Assembly: GCA_947486785.1 (NCBI GenBank) | Contig: CANKUU010000004.1 | Span: 62,001-126,000 of the forward strand | Source: an uncultured Flavobacteriaceae bacterium | GTDB taxonomy: Bacteria; Bacteroidota; Bacteroidia; Flavobacteriales; Flavobacteriaceae | DNA length: 64,000 nucleotides | Reading direction: 5' to 3' | Shown here: positions 18,601 through 28,027 of the stretch, one piece after another | Layout: each line of letters begins with the position of its first letter | How positions within the stretch are numbered: the first letter of the stretch is position 1 | Program-made: the position numbers and the translations under genes | Notes under the pieces: model-generated | Databases searched by the model: none | Seen by the model: the letters and a program-made list of their open reading frames with translations, nothing else | What the model was told of the DNA's origin: nothing

Positions 18601-19311
18601 CGAGAAATGGCCAACGCTATGTTTTTAGCAGGTTTTGATGTTAAAGATGTTCATATGACCGACTTAATCTCTGGGAGAGAAACCTTAGAAGATATTCAAT
18701 TTTTGGGAGCTGTTGGAGGTTTTTCTAATTCTGATGTTCTTGGAAGTGCTAAAGGTTGGGCCGGAGCAATCAAATACAACGAAAAAGCAAATGCTGTAAT
18801 TAAAAACTTCTTTGCAAGACCTGATACCTTATCAATTGGAATTTGTAATGGTTGCCAATTATTTATGGAATTAGATCTAATTAATCCAGAACATGATATT
18901 CATGGTAAAATGACTTTTAATGATTCTCAAAAACACGAAAGTAGTTTTACATCGGTAAAAATACAGGAAAATAATTCTGTGATGCTTTCTAGTTTAGCTG
19001 GTACAAGCTTAGGTGTTTGGATTTCGCATGGCGAAGGTAAATTCGATTTACCATTAAAAGAAGAGCAATACACCATCGTGGCCAAATACGGCTATAAAGA
19101 CTACCCAGCAAACCCAAATGGGAGCGATTTTAACACAGCTATGCTTTGTGACGCTACAGGTAGACATTTAGTAACCATGCCGCATATTGAGCGATCAACA
19201 TTTCCATGGAATTGGGCACATTACCCGATAAATAGAAATGATGAAGTTTCGCCATGGCTTGAGGCTTTTGTGAATGCTAAGAAGTGGATTAACGACATTA
19301 ATAACCAATAA
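15640..19311 (+). CDS. purL: Phosphoribosylformylglycinamidine synthase, single-chain
   Basis: Fourth step of purine synthesis: converts FGAR, glutamine and ATP to FGAM. At 1223 residues it is the large fused form (synthase plus glutamine amidotransferase) rather than the PurS/PurL/PurQ complex. Visible features include the linker motif FSQVNSEHCRHK, the FGAM-synthase segments AETHNFPTTVEPFNGAATGA and HDHGAGGHLNCLSELVED, and a C-terminal class I glutaminase. That domain has the catalytic Cys in GICNGCQLF (about residue 1071), WISHGEG and PHIERSTFPW. It is not in an operon with purC (35.5 kb) or purB (47.9 kb), which are scattered in this window. Confidence 0.96.
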   Translation: MIHFFGDAAQKVFAIETNQELSQEDIKKLCWLFGHQPKLPMASIDAFFIGPRAAMVTPWSTNATEIVQNMGVSGVVRIEEFKSVEEHFIDFDPMIFQKYTTLNQNLYTINVAPEPILEIENIAAYNHQEGLALSEEEVAYLNKLSEKIGRKLTDSEVFGFSQVNSEHCRHKIFNGTFIIDDKEMPSSLFNLIKKTAKEHPNDIVSAYKDNVAFIKGPKAVQFAPKSADKPDYYQEEPFDSVISLKAETHNFPTTVEPFNGAATGAGGEIRDRLAGGKGSLPLAGTAVYMTAYSRLEKERSWEKGMPAREWLYQTPMDILIKASNGASDFGNKFGQPLICGSVLTFEHQEGNQRLAYDKVIMQAGGIGYGKAEQALKETPNLGDKIVILGGDNYRIGMGGAAVSSSDTGEFSSAIELNAVQRSNPEMQKRAANAIRGMVESHTNTIVSIHDHGAGGHLNCLSELVEDTGGKIDLDQLPVGDTTLSSKEIIGNESQERMGLIIGKDDAALLCKIAKRERSPMYEVGEVTNDDRFTFESKTTGEKPMDVKLSDIFGSSPKTVLKDYSIPRSYKNASYSLEFFHEYLDQVLQLEAVACKDWLTNKVDRCVGGRVAKQQCAGPLQLPLNNVGVMALDFKGKEGIATAIGHSPISGLIAPSAGSKNSIAEALTNIIWAPLKDGLKSVSLSANWMWPCKNKGEDARLYEAVQSISDFAIALGINIPTGKDSLSMKQKYKDGDVISPGTVIISAVGNCNDITRVVEPVLQKNGGDIYYVNLSKDSYKLGGSSFGQILNTIGDDAPTIKNDTYFKTTFNLIQTLIKDNQILAGHDVASGGLITTLLELCFADINLGADLDLTALEEKDSIKLLFSENSGIVFQAKSASVEQILTEANIAYKKIGKVISEPILNIKNGSVELGLNISSLRDTWFKTSYLLDDKQTANHLAKERFNNYKNQDLNYIFPAHFSGKLPLYKNESHKPKAAILREKGSNSEREMANAMFLAGFDVKDVHMTDLISGRETLEDIQFLGAVGGFSNSDVLGSAKGWAGAIKYNEKANAVIKNFFARPDTLSIGICNGCQLFMELDLINPEHDIHGKMTFNDSQKHESSFTSVKIQENNSVMLSSLAGTSLGVWISHGEGKFDLPLKEEQYTIVAKYGYKDYPANPNGSDFNTAMLCDATGRHLVTMPHIERSTFPWNWAHYPINRNDEVSPWLEAFVNAKKWINDINNQ

Positions 19312-19704
19312 ACAGAATCAAAAAAAACCTACAAAAGAAGATTATTTTTATAACAGGAAAAGTATATTCTTTAAAAGGAGATTTTTTTTGCTTTAGAAAA
19401 CAAAGCGCTTTTACTTTAAAAACGCACTACTCGTTAGATTAAAATAGAAACTAATAAGAGGTTTTTAAACTATTTGTTGGCTTATTTATACTAAAAAAAT
19501 AAAAGCCTACCCCCTTTAATTAAATTTTAACTAGCACTATTATAGCAATTTAAGCGTATGTAATACCTTTTTTAAGTCTCTTCAAAAAATAGAAATCTTA
19601 CCGTAATAAATTGAATACTATTCGAGATACCCAACTGAAATATTAGTAAATTTTAATATCCCGTTCCGTTTCCTTATTTTGCAATTACTTAATCCAAAAA
19701 AATT
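19312..19704. other. Intergenic region, 393 bp
   Basis: AT-rich, with no ORF or RNA gene. It contains ACAAAGCGCTTTT near 19400, a core also seen in two other intergenic regions. A TATTTTG (19675-19681) just before the next gene could be part of its promoter. Confidence 0.4.
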
Positions 19705-21477
19705 ATGCAAAATATTACAAGGCTTTTTGACTTTCCATACCACGCTCTAAATAAATATAAGCTGACGAATTGTTTTGTCGACAAAAAAGAAGGTCAATGG
19801 CAAAGTATGTCCACTCAAGAATATATTAATAAAGCAAATCAAATAAGTAGAGCTTTGCTAAGGATGAAGGTAAAAGCAAACGATAAAATAGCCTTAATAT
19901 CCATGACAAATCGCTCAGAATGGAATGTTATGGATATTGGCATACTACAAACTGGTGCCCAAAATGTACCCATTTACCCAACCATTTCAGAGGAGGATTA
20001 CGCTTACGTTTTAAATCACTCTGGTGCAAAATATTGCTTTGTATCATGTGATGAAGTATACAACAAAGTAAAATCAATTAAAAATCAAGTACCCAGTTTA
20101 ATAGAAATTTTTTCTTTTGATAATATTGACGAATGTGAGAACTGGAATACACTATTAAAATTAGGTGAAGACAACGCTAACCAAGAAGAAGTTGAAGCAC
20201 GAAAATCCAAAGTAAAACCGGAAGATTTAGCAACGCTGATTTATACCTCAGGCACTACAGGAAGACCAAAAGGGGTAATGCTCTCTCACAATAATGTGGT
20301 TAGCAATGTAATGGAAAGTGCGAAACGCTTAGACATTGAATATGGCCACTCAAAGTGCCTTAGCTTTTTACCTGTATGTCATATTTACGAACGCATGATG
20401 ATTTACTTGTATCAATATGCAGGTGTTGCAATACATTATGCCGAATCTATGGAAAAAATTAGCGACAACCTTAAAGAAACATCACCCCACGTGATGACCG
20501 CTGTACCGCGCTTGCTAGAGAAGGTATATGATAAAATTCTTGCTAAAGGATACGATTTAACGGGCGTAAAAAAAACCTTATTCTTTTGGGCAGTTGATTT
20601 AGGGTTAAAATATGAACCATACGGACAAAATGGTTGGTGGTACGAAACCAAATTAAAATTAGCCCGTAAACTAATCTTTAGCAAGTGGAAAGAAGGTTTA
20701 GGAGGCAACTTAAAGTTAATTTCATCAGGTAGTGCTGCCCTACAGCCCCGTTTAGCTCGAATTTTTAATGCTGCAGAATTTGGAGTTATGGAGGGTTATG
20801 GCCTTACTGAAACCTCTCCGGTTCTTTCTGTAAATGATATGCGTAACAATGGATTTAGAATTGGAACGGTAGGCAAATTGTTAGAACGAACAGAAATAAA
20901 GATTGCAGACGATGGTGAGATTTGTGCCAAAGGTCCTCAGGTAATGATGGGTTATTACAAAGACCCTGAGAAAACAGCAGAGGTTATGATTGATGGTTAT
21001 TTTCATACAGGAGATATAGGCGAAATAGATTCAGATGGTTTCTTGAAAATTACAGATCGCAAAAAAGAGATGTTTAAAACCTCTGGAGGTAAATACGTCG
21101 CCCCTCAGCTTTTAGAAAATCGCTTTAAGCAATCTTTGTTTATTGAACAATTAATGGTAGTTGGAGAAGGAGAAAAAATGCCAGCTGCTATCATACAGCC
21201 CGATTTTGACTATCTTTTTAATTGGGCAAAAGACAACAATATTACCATTAGCGAAAATTCTGATATTATCACCAACGAAAAAGTATTAGCCAAATACCAA
21301 GAAGAAGTTGATTTGGCAAATGCCTCCTTTGCAAAATGGGAAAAAGTGAAACAGTTTAGATTAACCCCTGATGTATGGAGTATTAACGAGGGTCACCTAA
21401 CCCCTACCTTGAAACTAAGAAGAAAAATAATTAAAGAAAAATATTTGCATTTATACAATGACATTTATGGACATTAA
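19705..21477 (+). CDS. Long-chain fatty-acid--CoA ligase (AMP-forming)
   Basis: Activates fatty acids to acyl-CoA with ATP. The 590-residue protein carries the adenylate-forming signature LIYTSGTTGRPKGVMLSHNN (about 177-196), the GYGLTETSPV motif (about 368-377) and the hinge/C-terminal TGDIGEIDSDGFLKITDRKK. It resembles FadD15/ACSL-type ligases. Orientation and proximity to the marR-fadN-fadA-fadE block indicate a role in beta-oxidation or exogenous fatty acid use, although 254 bp and a separate promoter lie between them. Confidence 0.9.
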   Translation: MQNITRLFDFPYHALNKYKLTNCFVDKKEGQWQSMSTQEYINKANQISRALLRMKVKANDKIALISMTNRSEWNVMDIGILQTGAQNVPIYPTISEEDYAYVLNHSGAKYCFVSCDEVYNKVKSIKNQVPSLIEIFSFDNIDECENWNTLLKLGEDNANQEEVEARKSKVKPEDLATLIYTSGTTGRPKGVMLSHNNVVSNVMESAKRLDIEYGHSKCLSFLPVCHIYERMMIYLYQYAGVAIHYAESMEKISDNLKETSPHVMTAVPRLLEKVYDKILAKGYDLTGVKKTLFFWAVDLGLKYEPYGQNGWWYETKLKLARKLIFSKWKEGLGGNLKLISSGSAALQPRLARIFNAAEFGVMEGYGLTETSPVLSVNDMRNNGFRIGTVGKLLERTEIKIADDGEICAKGPQVMMGYYKDPEKTAEVMIDGYFHTGDIGEIDSDGFLKITDRKKEMFKTSGGKYVAPQLLENRFKQSLFIEQLMVVGEGEKMPAAIIQPDFDYLFNWAKDNNITISENSDIITNEKVLAKYQEEVDLANASFAKWEKVKQFRLTPDVWSINEGHLTPTLKLRRKIIKEKYLHLYNDIYGH

Positions 21478-21677
21478 ATTATGTTTAGTTAACCTAATTA
21501 ATTTTCTACACGATATGTAATCATCAAGATAACATTACTAAAAAAGAGTAAGGCGGTTTTATGGGTCATAATTCTTTTTAATAAAAACAGACCTAAATAG
21601 GCTATTGAAAAACTGAAAAGACTTTCACAATTAAGAGTAAGTCTGTTACGCTAAGATTTTGATGATTTTATCATATT

Positions 21678-21695
21678 TACTATGCATGCATAGTA
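21678..21695. promoter_or_regulatory. Perfect 18-bp palindrome, candidate MarR operator
   Basis: TACTATGCATGCATAGTA is a perfect palindrome (two 9-bp half sites). It ends 8 bp before the -7 element of the marR promoter and 36 bp before the marR ATG. Its size and position fit autoregulation by the adjacent MarR-family protein, which binds such sites as a dimer. No second copy was noticed before fadE or the ligase gene. Confidence 0.6.
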
Positions 21696-21703
21696 TTTTT
21701 TTT

Positions 21704-21711
21704 TATCTTTG
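21704..21711 (+). promoter_or_regulatory. -7 element of the marR-fad operon promoter
   Basis: TATCTTTG matches TAnnTTTG and is 20 bp before the marR ATG, giving a very short leader. The -33 region would fall at the left edge of the 18-bp palindrome (a weak TTTA at 21676-21679), so a repressor on the palindrome would block polymerase. Confidence 0.5.
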
Positions 21712-21731
21712 CTTGTCCTCTAAAGCAAAAT

Positions 21732-22181
21732 ATGAAAGAATTTACCATAGATTATATTTTACGTTCCACTTGGCAAGCAGTCGCTAGAATGTATAATGAG
21801 GAGGCGAAAGAATTTGGATCTACCATGGCTGTAGGTTTTACTTTGTTAAGCATTGACCCTAAAGAAGGTACACCCTCAACTTCACTTGGTCCAAAAATGG
21901 GGATGGAAGCAACAAGTCTGTCGCGGATACTGAAAAGCATGGAAGAAAAAGGTCTTGTAAAACGTAAGCCAAATCCAAATGATGGTAGAGGCGTATTAAT
22001 TCACTTAACTAACTATGGTCTTAGCAAAAGAAAAGATTCGAAAGACGTAGTTCTAAAATTTAACGAATTAGTTCAACAGAATGTTTCCGAAGAAAAACTC
22101 GATCACTTTTTCGAAGTAATGAACATGATCAACAGCTTAATTGCTGAAAAAAAAATGCACTTAAATAAAACAACTAATTAA
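21732..22181 (+). CDS. MarR-family transcriptional regulator
   Basis: A 149-residue winged-helix regulator. The recognition region TSLSRILKSMEEKGLVKRKP (about 57-76) followed by the wing NPNDGRGVLIHLTNYG is typical of MarR. It is the first gene of a run with the fadN-like and fadA genes, 14 bp before the former. It is probably a repressor of this beta-oxidation operon that responds to an acyl-CoA or fatty acid. A perfect palindrome lies in its promoter. The ligand and regulatory sign are inferred. Confidence 0.88.
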   Translation: MKEFTIDYILRSTWQAVARMYNEEAKEFGSTMAVGFTLLSIDPKEGTPSTSLGPKMGMEATSLSRILKSMEEKGLVKRKPNPNDGRGVLIHLTNYGLSKRKDSKDVVLKFNELVQQNVSEEKLDHFFEVMNMINSLIAEKKMHLNKTTN

Positions 22182-22195
22182 TCGTAATCCCATTC

Positions 22196-24601
22196 ATGAA
22201 CAAACACATTAAAAAAGTAGCAGTAGTTGGCTCGGGTATTATGGGAAGCGGCATCGCATGTCACTTCGCCAATATCGGTGTAGAGGTCTTACTCTTAGAT
22301 ATCGTACCTAAAGAACTTTCAGAGAAAGAAAAGGCAAAAGGACTTACCCTAGAGGATAAAGTGGTTCGCAACAGATTGGTTAATGAATCTTTAACCACCG
22401 CTTTAAAATCTAAGCCCTCTCCTATTTACAGTAAAAAATTTTCGCAACGTATTACTACAGGAAATCTAGAAGACGATATTGCAAAAGTATCTAAAGTCGA
22501 TTGGATTATCGAGGTAGTGGTTGAGCGTTTAGATATTAAAAAGATCGTTTTTGAAAACCTAGAAAAACATAGAACTCCTGGAACTTTAATTACTTCGAAT
22601 ACATCAGGTATTCCGATAAAATTTATGAGCGAAGGTAGAAGTGATGATTTTCAAAAACATTTCTGTGGAACGCACTTTTTTAACCCCGCCCGCTATTTAA
22701 AATTGTTTGAAATTATCCCTGGTCCAAAAACTGCACCAGAAGTTTTAGACTTCTTAAATGGATATGGAGAAAAGTTTCTTGGTAAAACTTCGGTAATTGC
22801 TAAGGATACTCCAGCCTTCATAGGAAATAGAATTGGAATTTTCAGTATTCAAAGTCTTTTTCACATGGTAAAAGACATGGAGATGACAGTTGAAGAAGTA
22901 GATAAATTAACTGGGCCAGTAATTGGCCGTCCAAAATCTGCAACTTTTAGAACAGTTGACGTCGTTGGTTTAGACACTTTAGTTCATGTAGCTAATGGAA
23001 TACACGACAATTGTAAAGATGATGAACAGCACAGTTTGTTTGAACTTCCCGATTTTATCCAAACCATGATGAAAAATAAATGGTTAGGTAGTAAATCTGG
23101 ACAAGGATTTTATAAAAAATCTAAAGGTACAGACGGCAAAACGGAAATCTTGACTTTAGATATCGATACCATGGAGTATCGATCTAAGAAAAGAGTAAAA
23201 TATCCAACCTTAGAACTTACAAAAACTATTGACAAAGTTGTTGACCGATTTGCAATACTCGTTAACGGTCAAGATAAAGCCGGAGAATTTTACAGAAAAA
23301 GTTTTGCTGCGCTATTCGCTTATGTATCTCATCGTATTCCAGAAATATCAGATGACATTTACAAGATTGATGACGCAATGAAAGCTGGTTTCGGTTGGGA
23401 ACACGGCCCTTTTCAAATCTGGGATGCTATTGGGGTAGAAAAAGGCTTAGAGATAATGAAAGCTGAAGGTGCAATACCTGCACCATGGGTTACTGAAATG
23501 ATAGCATCTAATCAATCATCCTTTTATGCTGTAAAAGAAGGTGCTACATATTTTTACGATATTCCTAAAAAATCTTTAGAAAAGGTTCCAGGACAAGATG
23601 CATTTATCATTTTAGATAACATTAGAAAATCTAAAGAGGTATTCAAAAATGCCGGTGTTGTAATTGAAGATCTAGGAGATGGAATTTTAAATGTAGAATT
23701 TCAGTCTAAAATGAACACCATAGGAGCCGATGTTTTAGCAGGATTAAATAAAGCTTTTGACATCGCCGAAAAAGACTTTCAAGGTTTAGTGGTAGGCAAC
23801 CAAGCAGCAAATTTTTCTGTTGGTGCTAATATAGGAATGATTTTTATGATGGCGGTGGAACAGGAGTATGATGAGTTAAACATGGCGATAAAAATGTTTC
23901 AAGATACCGTTATGCGAATGCGATACTCTTCAATTCCAACCATCGCTGCTCCGCATGGAATGGCATTAGGAGGAGGCTGCGAAATTTCTTTACATGCTGA
24001 TAAGGTAGTTGCGGCCGCAGAAACCTATATGGGTCTTGTAGAATTTGGCGTAGGTGTTATACCTGGCGGAGGTGGATCAAAAGAAATGGCTGTCCGCGCT
24101 CAAGACACTTTCAAAAAGAATGATGTTGAACTAAATGTGTTGCAAGAATATTTCCTAACCATTGGCATGGCAAAAGTGTCTACCTCAGCCGAAGAAGCCT
24201 TTGATTTAGGATTACTTCAAAAAGGAAAAGATGTTGTTGTAGTCAATAAAGACAGACAAATTGCAACTGCCAAAGCACATGCAAAACTAATGGCAGAGTC
24301 TGGATACACGCAACCAGCTATGCGCAAAGACATTAAAGTGTTAGGTAAACAAGCCTTAGGTATGTTCTTAGTCGGAACAGACTCTATGGAAGCAAGTCAC
24401 TACATTAGTGAGCATGACAAAAAAATTGCTAATAAACTTGCATACGTAATGGCTGGTGGTAACTTATCAGAGCCAACACGTGTTTCTGAACAGTATCTAC
24501 TAGATTTAGAACGCGAGGCTTTCTTATCACTATGTACAGAAAAGAAAACATTAGAGCGCATTCAGCATATGCTTAAAACCGGTAAACCACTAAGAAACTA
24601 A
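22196..24601 (+). CDS. 3-hydroxyacyl-CoA dehydrogenase/enoyl-CoA hydratase (FadN-like)
   Basis: Bifunctional beta-oxidation enzyme of 801 residues. The dehydrogenase part comes first: an NAD-binding motif VVGSGIMGSGIACHFANIGV at residues 9-28, then THFFNPARYLKLFEIIPG. The crotonase part follows, with GMALGGGCEISLHADKVV and GVGVIPGGGGSKEMAVR near 590-630, including the oxyanion-hole glycines. This order (dehydrogenase then hydratase) is that of Bacillus FadN, the reverse of E. coli FadB. It is followed 5 bp later by thiolase, its usual partner. Confidence 0.92.
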   Translation: MNKHIKKVAVVGSGIMGSGIACHFANIGVEVLLLDIVPKELSEKEKAKGLTLEDKVVRNRLVNESLTTALKSKPSPIYSKKFSQRITTGNLEDDIAKVSKVDWIIEVVVERLDIKKIVFENLEKHRTPGTLITSNTSGIPIKFMSEGRSDDFQKHFCGTHFFNPARYLKLFEIIPGPKTAPEVLDFLNGYGEKFLGKTSVIAKDTPAFIGNRIGIFSIQSLFHMVKDMEMTVEEVDKLTGPVIGRPKSATFRTVDVVGLDTLVHVANGIHDNCKDDEQHSLFELPDFIQTMMKNKWLGSKSGQGFYKKSKGTDGKTEILTLDIDTMEYRSKKRVKYPTLELTKTIDKVVDRFAILVNGQDKAGEFYRKSFAALFAYVSHRIPEISDDIYKIDDAMKAGFGWEHGPFQIWDAIGVEKGLEIMKAEGAIPAPWVTEMIASNQSSFYAVKEGATYFYDIPKKSLEKVPGQDAFIILDNIRKSKEVFKNAGVVIEDLGDGILNVEFQSKMNTIGADVLAGLNKAFDIAEKDFQGLVVGNQAANFSVGANIGMIFMMAVEQEYDELNMAIKMFQDTVMRMRYSSIPTIAAPHGMALGGGCEISLHADKVVAAAETYMGLVEFGVGVIPGGGGSKEMAVRAQDTFKKNDVELNVLQEYFLTIGMAKVSTSAEEAFDLGLLQKGKDVVVVNKDRQIATAKAHAKLMAESGYTQPAMRKDIKVLGKQALGMFLVGTDSMEASHYISEHDKKIANKLAYVMAGGNLSEPTRVSEQYLLDLEREAFLSLCTEKKTLERIQHMLKTGKPLRN

Positions 24602-24606
24602 AAAAC

Positions 24607-25797
24607 ATGAGAACTGCATATATAGTTAAAGGATATAGAACAGCTGTTGGAAAAGCACCAAAAGGAGTTTTTCGATTTAAGCGTTCAGACGAATTAGCCG
24701 CCGAAACCATCGAATATATGATGAAAGAGCTGCCTGATTTTGATAAAAAAAGAATTGATGATGTTATTGTTGGTAATGCAATGCCTGAAGGTTCACAAGG
24801 TTTAAACATGGCACGCCTCATCTCTTTAATGGGCTTAGATATTGTTGACGTACCAGGGGTTACTGTAAATCGTTTTTGTTCTTCAGGAATTGAAACCATA
24901 GGAATTGCAACGGCAAAAATTCAATCAGGAATGGCAGATTGTATTATCGCTGGTGGTGCTGAAAGCATGAGTTCTGTGCCAATGACCGGTTACAAAACAG
25001 AGTTAAATTATGATTTGGTGCAACAAGGTCATGAAGATTATTATTGGGGTATGGGTAATACCGCAGAAGCTGTAGCCAATGAGTTTAAGGTGTCTCGTGA
25101 AGACCAAGATCAATTTGCCTACAATTCACACATGAAAGCACTTAAAGCTCAGGCTGAAGATCGTTTTCAAAGTCAAATTGCCCCTATAAACGTTACGCAA
25201 ACCTATTTGGATGCCAATGGTAAAAAAGCAGAAAAGAAATATACAGTCAACAAAGACGAAGGGCCAAGAAAGGGAACTTCAATAGAAGCCTTAAATAAAT
25301 TGCGCCCTGTGTTTGCCGCAGGCGGTAGTGTTACTGCAGGTAATTCATCTCAAATGAGTGATGGAGCTGCTTTTGTTCTGGTTATGAGTGAAGAAATGGT
25401 AAAAGAACTAAATCTAGAACCTATTGCACGTTTAGTAAACTATGCAGCTGCCGGAGTACCACCAAGAATAATGGGTATTGGGCCTGTTGCTGCAGTTCCT
25501 AAGGCCCTTAAACAAGCTGGGTTAAAACAAAGTGATTTAGAATTAATTGAATTGAATGAGGCTTTTGCTTCGCAATCATTAGCTGTAATTCGCGAACTAG
25601 AGCTTAATCCAGATATTGTAAACGTAAATGGTGGAGCTATTGCTTTAGGACATCCTTTGGGTTGTACAGGCGCTAAATTATCCGTCCAGTTATTTGATGA
25701 AATGCGGAAGCAAAATATGAAAGGTAAATATGGTGCTGTCACCATGTGCGTAGGTACGGGTCAAGGTGCTTGTGGTATATTTGAATTTTTATCATAA
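24607..25797 (+). CDS. fadA: Acetyl-CoA acyltransferase (3-ketoacyl-CoA thiolase)
   Basis: Thiolytic cleavage step of beta-oxidation. The 396-residue protein has all three thiolase signatures: nucleophile Cys in VNRFCSSGIETIG (about residue 91), GGAIALGHPLGCTGAK with the catalytic His, and CVGTGQGACGI with the second Cys near the C-terminus. It is immediately downstream of the FadN-like gene in the marR operon. Confidence 0.93.
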   Translation: MRTAYIVKGYRTAVGKAPKGVFRFKRSDELAAETIEYMMKELPDFDKKRIDDVIVGNAMPEGSQGLNMARLISLMGLDIVDVPGVTVNRFCSSGIETIGIATAKIQSGMADCIIAGGAESMSSVPMTGYKTELNYDLVQQGHEDYYWGMGNTAEAVANEFKVSREDQDQFAYNSHMKALKAQAEDRFQSQIAPINVTQTYLDANGKKAEKKYTVNKDEGPRKGTSIEALNKLRPVFAAGGSVTAGNSSQMSDGAAFVLVMSEEMVKELNLEPIARLVNYAAAGVPPRIMGIGPVAAVPKALKQAGLKQSDLELIELNEAFASQSLAVIRELELNPDIVNVNGGAIALGHPLGCTGAKLSVQLFDEMRKQNMKGKYGAVTMCVGTGQGACGIFEFLS

Positions 25798-26116
25798 TTA
25801 AAATGAATATACTACATACTTTAAATTAGCTAGGGATAAACAGCAAGTTCTTACTACGCTAAAAACACAAAGTTTATGCTACAAAAAAATAGCAGTTAAT
25901 AGCTGTAGTATTAGACAAAACCTTTAACTAAACAAATGTAAATAAGTACTTTTTTTACCAGCAAAAGTATTTTGTAATCGAAAATATTTTTACAAAAATT
26001 AATACTAATGCTTGTGAATGAAGTTTTAATAAATGATAGGGTGACACGGAGAAATTTATAGGATTTAAATTTGATGCTCTAAGCGCACATATCAAAAATT
26101 ATAATTTGAATATAAA
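25798..26116. other. Intergenic region, 319 bp
   Basis: Separates fadA from fadE. AT-rich, without ORF, strong terminator or copy of the 18-bp palindrome. fadE may have its own promoter or be reached by read-through. Confidence 0.35.
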
Positions 26117-27928
26117 ATGACTAAAGAAACAACAAACAAAAACCTTTTAAGAGGCGGTCAATTCCTGGTAAAAGAAACTAAATGTGAAGACATCTTTACC
26201 CTAGAAGATTTATCTGAAGAACAAAAAATGATGCGAGATAGCACCAAAGAATTTGTTGATCGCGAACTTTGGGCCGAGTGGGAGCGTTTTGAGAAGAAAG
26301 ATTATGCATATACCGAAGAAACTATGCGTCACGCTGGTGAACTTGGTTTGCTAGGTATTGCAGTACCTGAAGCCTATGGTGGAATGGGTATGGGTTTTGT
26401 ATCTACGATGCTAGTTTGCGATTATATTTCAGGAGCAACTGGTTCTTTTAGTACCGCATACGGTGCACATACAGGAATAGGTACTATGCCAATTACCTTA
26501 TATGGTAACGAAGAACAAAAATTAAAATATGTTCCTAAATTAGCCTCTGGTGAATGGTTTGGGGCATATTGCCTTACTGAACCGGGTGCCGGTTCTGATG
26601 CAAATTCTGGAAAAACAAAGGCTGTTTTATCTGAAGATGGAAAATATTATAACATCACTGGGCAAAAAATGTGGATTTCAAACGCAGGGTTTTGTAATCT
26701 TTTTATTGTTTTTGCTCGAATAGAAGATGACAAAAATATTACTGGTTTTATTGTAGAAAATGATCCTAGTAATGGTATCACCTTTGGTGATGAAGAAAAG
26801 AAATTAGGAATTCACTCCTCCTCTACTCGACAAGTTTTCTTTAATGATACGAAAGTGCCTGTTGAAAATATGCTTTCTGAGCGCGGAAACGGATTTAAAA
26901 TAGCAATGAATGCCCTTAACGTTGGTCGTATCAAACTCGCTGCAGCCTGTTTAGAAGCGCAAAGAAGAGTTATCGGTGAAGCAGTAAAATACGCAAACGA
27001 GAGAATTCAATTTAAAACACCTATCATATCTTTTGGTGCCATAAAAGCTAAAATAGCTGCAATGGCCACTAATGCTTATGCTGGTGAATCTGCTAGTTAT
27101 AGAGCTGCTAAAAACATAGAAGATAGAATCGCCATTAGAGAGGCCGAAGGAAACACCCACCAAGAAGCGGAGTTAAAAGGTGTTGAAGAATATGCTATTG
27201 AATGTTCAATTCTTAAAGTTGCTGTCTCAGAAGATGTTCAACATACTGCTGATGAAGGTATTCAAATATTTGGGGGAATGGGCTTTAGTGCCGACACCCC
27301 AATGGAATCTGCTTGGAGAGATGCGCGTATTGCTCGAATTTATGAAGGAACCAATGAAATCAATAGGATGCTTGCTGTTGGTATGCTAGTAAAAAAAGCT
27401 ATGAAAGGGCATGTAGATTTGTTAGGTCCTGCTACTGCAGTTGGCGAAGAATTAATGGGCATTCCTTCTTTTGATATTCCAGATTTTTCTGTCTTGTTTG
27501 CAGAAGAAAAAGATTTAATTGCACGATTGAAAAAAGTGTTCTTAATGGTAGCCGGGGCTGCTGTAAAGAAATATGGTGCAGATTTAGAAAACCATCAGCA
27601 ACTGATGATGGCGGCTTCTGATATATTAATTGAGGTATACATGGCAGAAAGTACGATTTTAAGAACAGAAAAAAACGCTAAACGTTTTGGTAAAGAAGCT
27701 CAAGCGACACAGATAGCAATGTCTAAATTATACTTGTACAATGCTGTTGATATTGTCACAAGAAAAGGAAAAGAGGCGATTGTTTCTTTTGCTGAAGGAG
27801 ACGAGCAAAAAATGATGTTAATGGGCTTAAAGCGCTTTACGAAGTATAACAATTTTCCAAATGTCGCCGCTCTAAGAATACAAATAGCCGATAAGGTTGC
27901 TGCTGATAATGGCTATTCTTTTGATTAA
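26117..27928 (+). CDS. fadE: Acyl-CoA dehydrogenase
   Basis: FAD-dependent first step of beta-oxidation. The 603-residue protein has the acyl-CoA dehydrogenase signatures CLTEPGAGSDANSGKTKAV (about 153-171), MWISNAGFCNLFIVFARI and ARIYEGTNEINRML near residue 411, where the catalytic Glu lies. About 180 extra C-terminal residues form a helical domain, as in Bacillus FadE (YusJ) and VLCAD-like enzymes rather than in short 380-residue members. It is oriented with and downstream of the marR-fadN-fadA genes and completes a beta-oxidation set with the ligase at 19.7 kb. Confidence 0.92.
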   Translation: MTKETTNKNLLRGGQFLVKETKCEDIFTLEDLSEEQKMMRDSTKEFVDRELWAEWERFEKKDYAYTEETMRHAGELGLLGIAVPEAYGGMGMGFVSTMLVCDYISGATGSFSTAYGAHTGIGTMPITLYGNEEQKLKYVPKLASGEWFGAYCLTEPGAGSDANSGKTKAVLSEDGKYYNITGQKMWISNAGFCNLFIVFARIEDDKNITGFIVENDPSNGITFGDEEKKLGIHSSSTRQVFFNDTKVPVENMLSERGNGFKIAMNALNVGRIKLAAACLEAQRRVIGEAVKYANERIQFKTPIISFGAIKAKIAAMATNAYAGESASYRAAKNIEDRIAIREAEGNTHQEAELKGVEEYAIECSILKVAVSEDVQHTADEGIQIFGGMGFSADTPMESAWRDARIARIYEGTNEINRMLAVGMLVKKAMKGHVDLLGPATAVGEELMGIPSFDIPDFSVLFAEEKDLIARLKKVFLMVAGAAVKKYGADLENHQQLMMAASDILIEVYMAESTILRTEKNAKRFGKEAQATQIAMSKLYLYNAVDIVTRKGKEAIVSFAEGDEQKMMLMGLKRFTKYNNFPNVAALRIQIADKVAADNGYSFD

Positions 27929-27955
27929 TGTAAAATAATTTTCTTTTAAATTTTT

Positions 27956-27991
27956 AAAAAAACCGTCTGTAAATAAGCAGGCGGTTTTTTT
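27956..27991 (+). terminator. Rho-independent terminator after fadE
   Basis: Stem AACCGTCTG pairs with CAGGCGGTT (one G-U pair), with an 8-nt loop, flanked by an A run and a run of seven T residues (27985-27991). It lies about 28 bp past the fadE stop. Confidence 0.85.
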
Positions 27992-28027
27992 ATTTGGATT
28001 ACCAAAAAGAACAACATAAATTTAAAG

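Noticed and set aside
24573-24899. 108-residue minus-strand ORF spanning the fadN/fadA junction
   Set aside because: Antisense to two well-supported genes; no start context or homology signs.
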